Shown: piece by piece, positions 63,076 through 64,000 of the stretch
Position numbering within the stretch: the stretch's first letter is position 1
Layout: each line of letters begins with the position of its first letter
NCBI GenBank assembly: GCA_946965045.2
Contig: OX337229.1
Location: 5,518,001 to 5,582,000 of the forward strand
Source: Epithemia pelagica
Taxonomy: Eukaryota > Bacillariophyta > Bacillariophyceae > Surirellales > Surirellaceae
DNA length: 64,000 nucleotides
Direction: 5' to 3'
The notes under the pieces: generated by a model
Database searches by the model: none
What the model was told of the DNA's origin: nothing
The model's input: only the letters and a program-made list of their open reading frames with translations
Translations under genes and position numbers: made by a program

Positions 63076-63624
63076 ATGCAGTTTTGGTGATGGCTTTGAT
63101 TGACAACAAGATCGAAGTGTCGTCATATATCCTGAGGGTTGGACTATATTTGAGCTTGACGCTAATGATGTGTAACATTGTATTTTAGTTATTGTGTTAA
63201 TGCAATAAAATAGAAGAAGGGATTACGACCTTCATTTGTCTTCTAGGTAGTCGAAGCCACACCGCTGCCACAGGATGCCCTGAAGTTCCTGATGGTGGCA
63301 CGAGTCAGGATATTTCAAATATCCTGGACTTTCGTTCGCTATTTAGTGGATCTATGGACCCCAAGGAACTAAATTGACCGCCATTGTTGGTCCTACTCCT
63401 AGCTAGGGAAACTATGTACTAGAGGGCGAATCTACCACTTGCGTCTGGTCGACAATATGACTCAGCCGCAGTTCCTAGCCACAACCTATCGCTCAGAAAG
63501 ATCTGCTACCTTCAAGTTGCCCACAGAAAGCGACCCGGATACATATCTTCACGCATTTGACAACTTCGAGCGAGTGCGTGTTTCCGTCACGTCCAGAACA
63601 CTTTCGCTCTATCCATATTCAACC
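63076..63624. other. Region upstream of psbO
   Basis: 549 bp holding the 3' UTR of the small membrane-protein gene and the psbO promoter and 5' UTR. An open stretch from 63439 runs into the psbO frame but adds a non-targeting N-terminus, so I place the start at 63625. Confidence 0.55.
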
Positions 63625-64000
63625 ATGTACTTCTCAACTTCTTGCGTCTTTGCCCTTGTTGCCTCGGCTTCGGCCTTTGCCCCGGCTCCTTCTGCCACAG
63701 TGAGTGCTGGTGTTGCCTTGAAGTGGTCTAGCGAATAGATGTAGGAAAGTGGTATGATGGAGATTTGATGCTCACCGCCTTTACCGTTGTTTTTTGTGAC
63801 GTAGCGCAACACCGAGTTGCAAATGGCCTTGAAGGATGACCTTGCCAACATCGGAAAGGTCGCCGCCGCTGGTGCCGTTGCCTTCGGTATTGCCGCCGCC
63901 CCCGCACATGCCATCACCAAGTCCGAATTGAACGAGCTCTCTTACTTGCAAGTTAAGGGAACTGGTCTTGCCAACCGATGTGCCGAAGTCGTCGGTGAGG
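63625..64000 (+). CDS. psbO: Photosystem II oxygen-evolving enhancer PsbO precursor (5' part)
   Basis: Exons 63625-63699 and 63805 to the window end, with a 105-bp intron (GTGAGT donor, GACGTAG acceptor), give the first 90 residues; the rest is beyond the edge. Targeting has three parts. MYFSTSCVFALVASASAFAP is a signal peptide with the ASAFAP plastid motif. A short transit stretch follows (ATRNTELQMALKDD). A thylakoid-transfer hydrophobic segment then ends in Ala-x-Ala (GAVAFGIAAAPAHA). Mature PsbO starts at ITKSELNELSYLQVKGTG, followed by LANRCAEVVGE. PsbO stabilises the manganese cluster on the lumenal face of photosystem II. The gene is cut by the end of the sequence, not broken. Confidence 0.92.

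Noticed and set aside
63439-63624. Upstream extension of the psbO frame
   Set aside because: It would place about 60 residues before the signal peptide and destroy plastid targeting; the ATG at 63625 gives the expected leader.

Overview
The window looks like nuclear DNA of a diatom, most likely a raphid pennate. Genes are compact and mostly intron-poor, with short GT-AG introns (about 40-120 bp, one of 384 bp). Several predicted N-termini carry the signal-peptide plus Ala/Ser-Phe motif of diatom plastid proteins, the clearest being ASAFAP in the PsbO precursor at the right edge. Families typical of diatoms recur: DUF6824, helicase-associated (HA) domains, a GT92-like glycosyltransferase, and a surface protein with a Pro-Ser-rich stalk. 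Every start codon given here is ATG, and splice joins were checked by hand for phase.

Layout. 0.1-4.9 kb: a TPR membrane protein facing a three-exon Golgi-type glycosyltransferase. 5.6-12.7 kb: a block of mobile DNA. A PIF/Harbinger element (5628-10393) has 30-bp terminal inverted repeats and carries both a Myb-like gene and a DDE transposase gene; inside it lie a perfect 85-bp inverted-repeat element and an EcoRI-site satellite. It is followed by an intact plant-type mariner (10688-12661) with perfect 27-bp TIRs and a TA duplication. 12.8-17 kb: HA-domain and DUF6824 proteins. 17.2-20.8 kb: a metabolic cluster with mitochondrial ETF-alpha and 3-ketoacyl-CoA thiolase divergent from a 370-bp promoter, then an INSIG-like membrane protein. 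21.3-27.3 kb: a 1449-residue repeat-bearing type I membrane protein and two small spliced genes. 27.8-36.6 kb: a 2783-residue HECT ubiquitin ligase. 36.9-43.5 kb: an Mpv17-family protein, a DCC-type thiol oxidoreductase with a plastid-type leader, and a 1328-residue cell-surface receptor-like protein. 44-49.3 kb: a damaged or unresolved locus and a STAND/AAA_16 ATPase. 49.8-59 kb: an ankyrin/zinc-finger protein and nuclear maintenance genes (Ku70, Cwc24/RNF113, RuvB-like 2) with an SDR. 59.4-64 kb: branched-chain ketoacid dehydrogenase E1-beta with a 5-nt microexon, two unknown proteins and the 5' part of psbO.

How the genes work together. ETF-alpha, the thiolase and BCKDH E1-beta all serve mitochondrial oxidation of fatty acids and branched-chain amino acids; the first two share a promoter region. 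Ku70 and RuvB-like 2 act in DNA repair and chromatin, and Cwc24 in splicing. The mobile block separates the first two genes from the rest and places a mariner copy about 180 bp upstream of the HA-domain gene.
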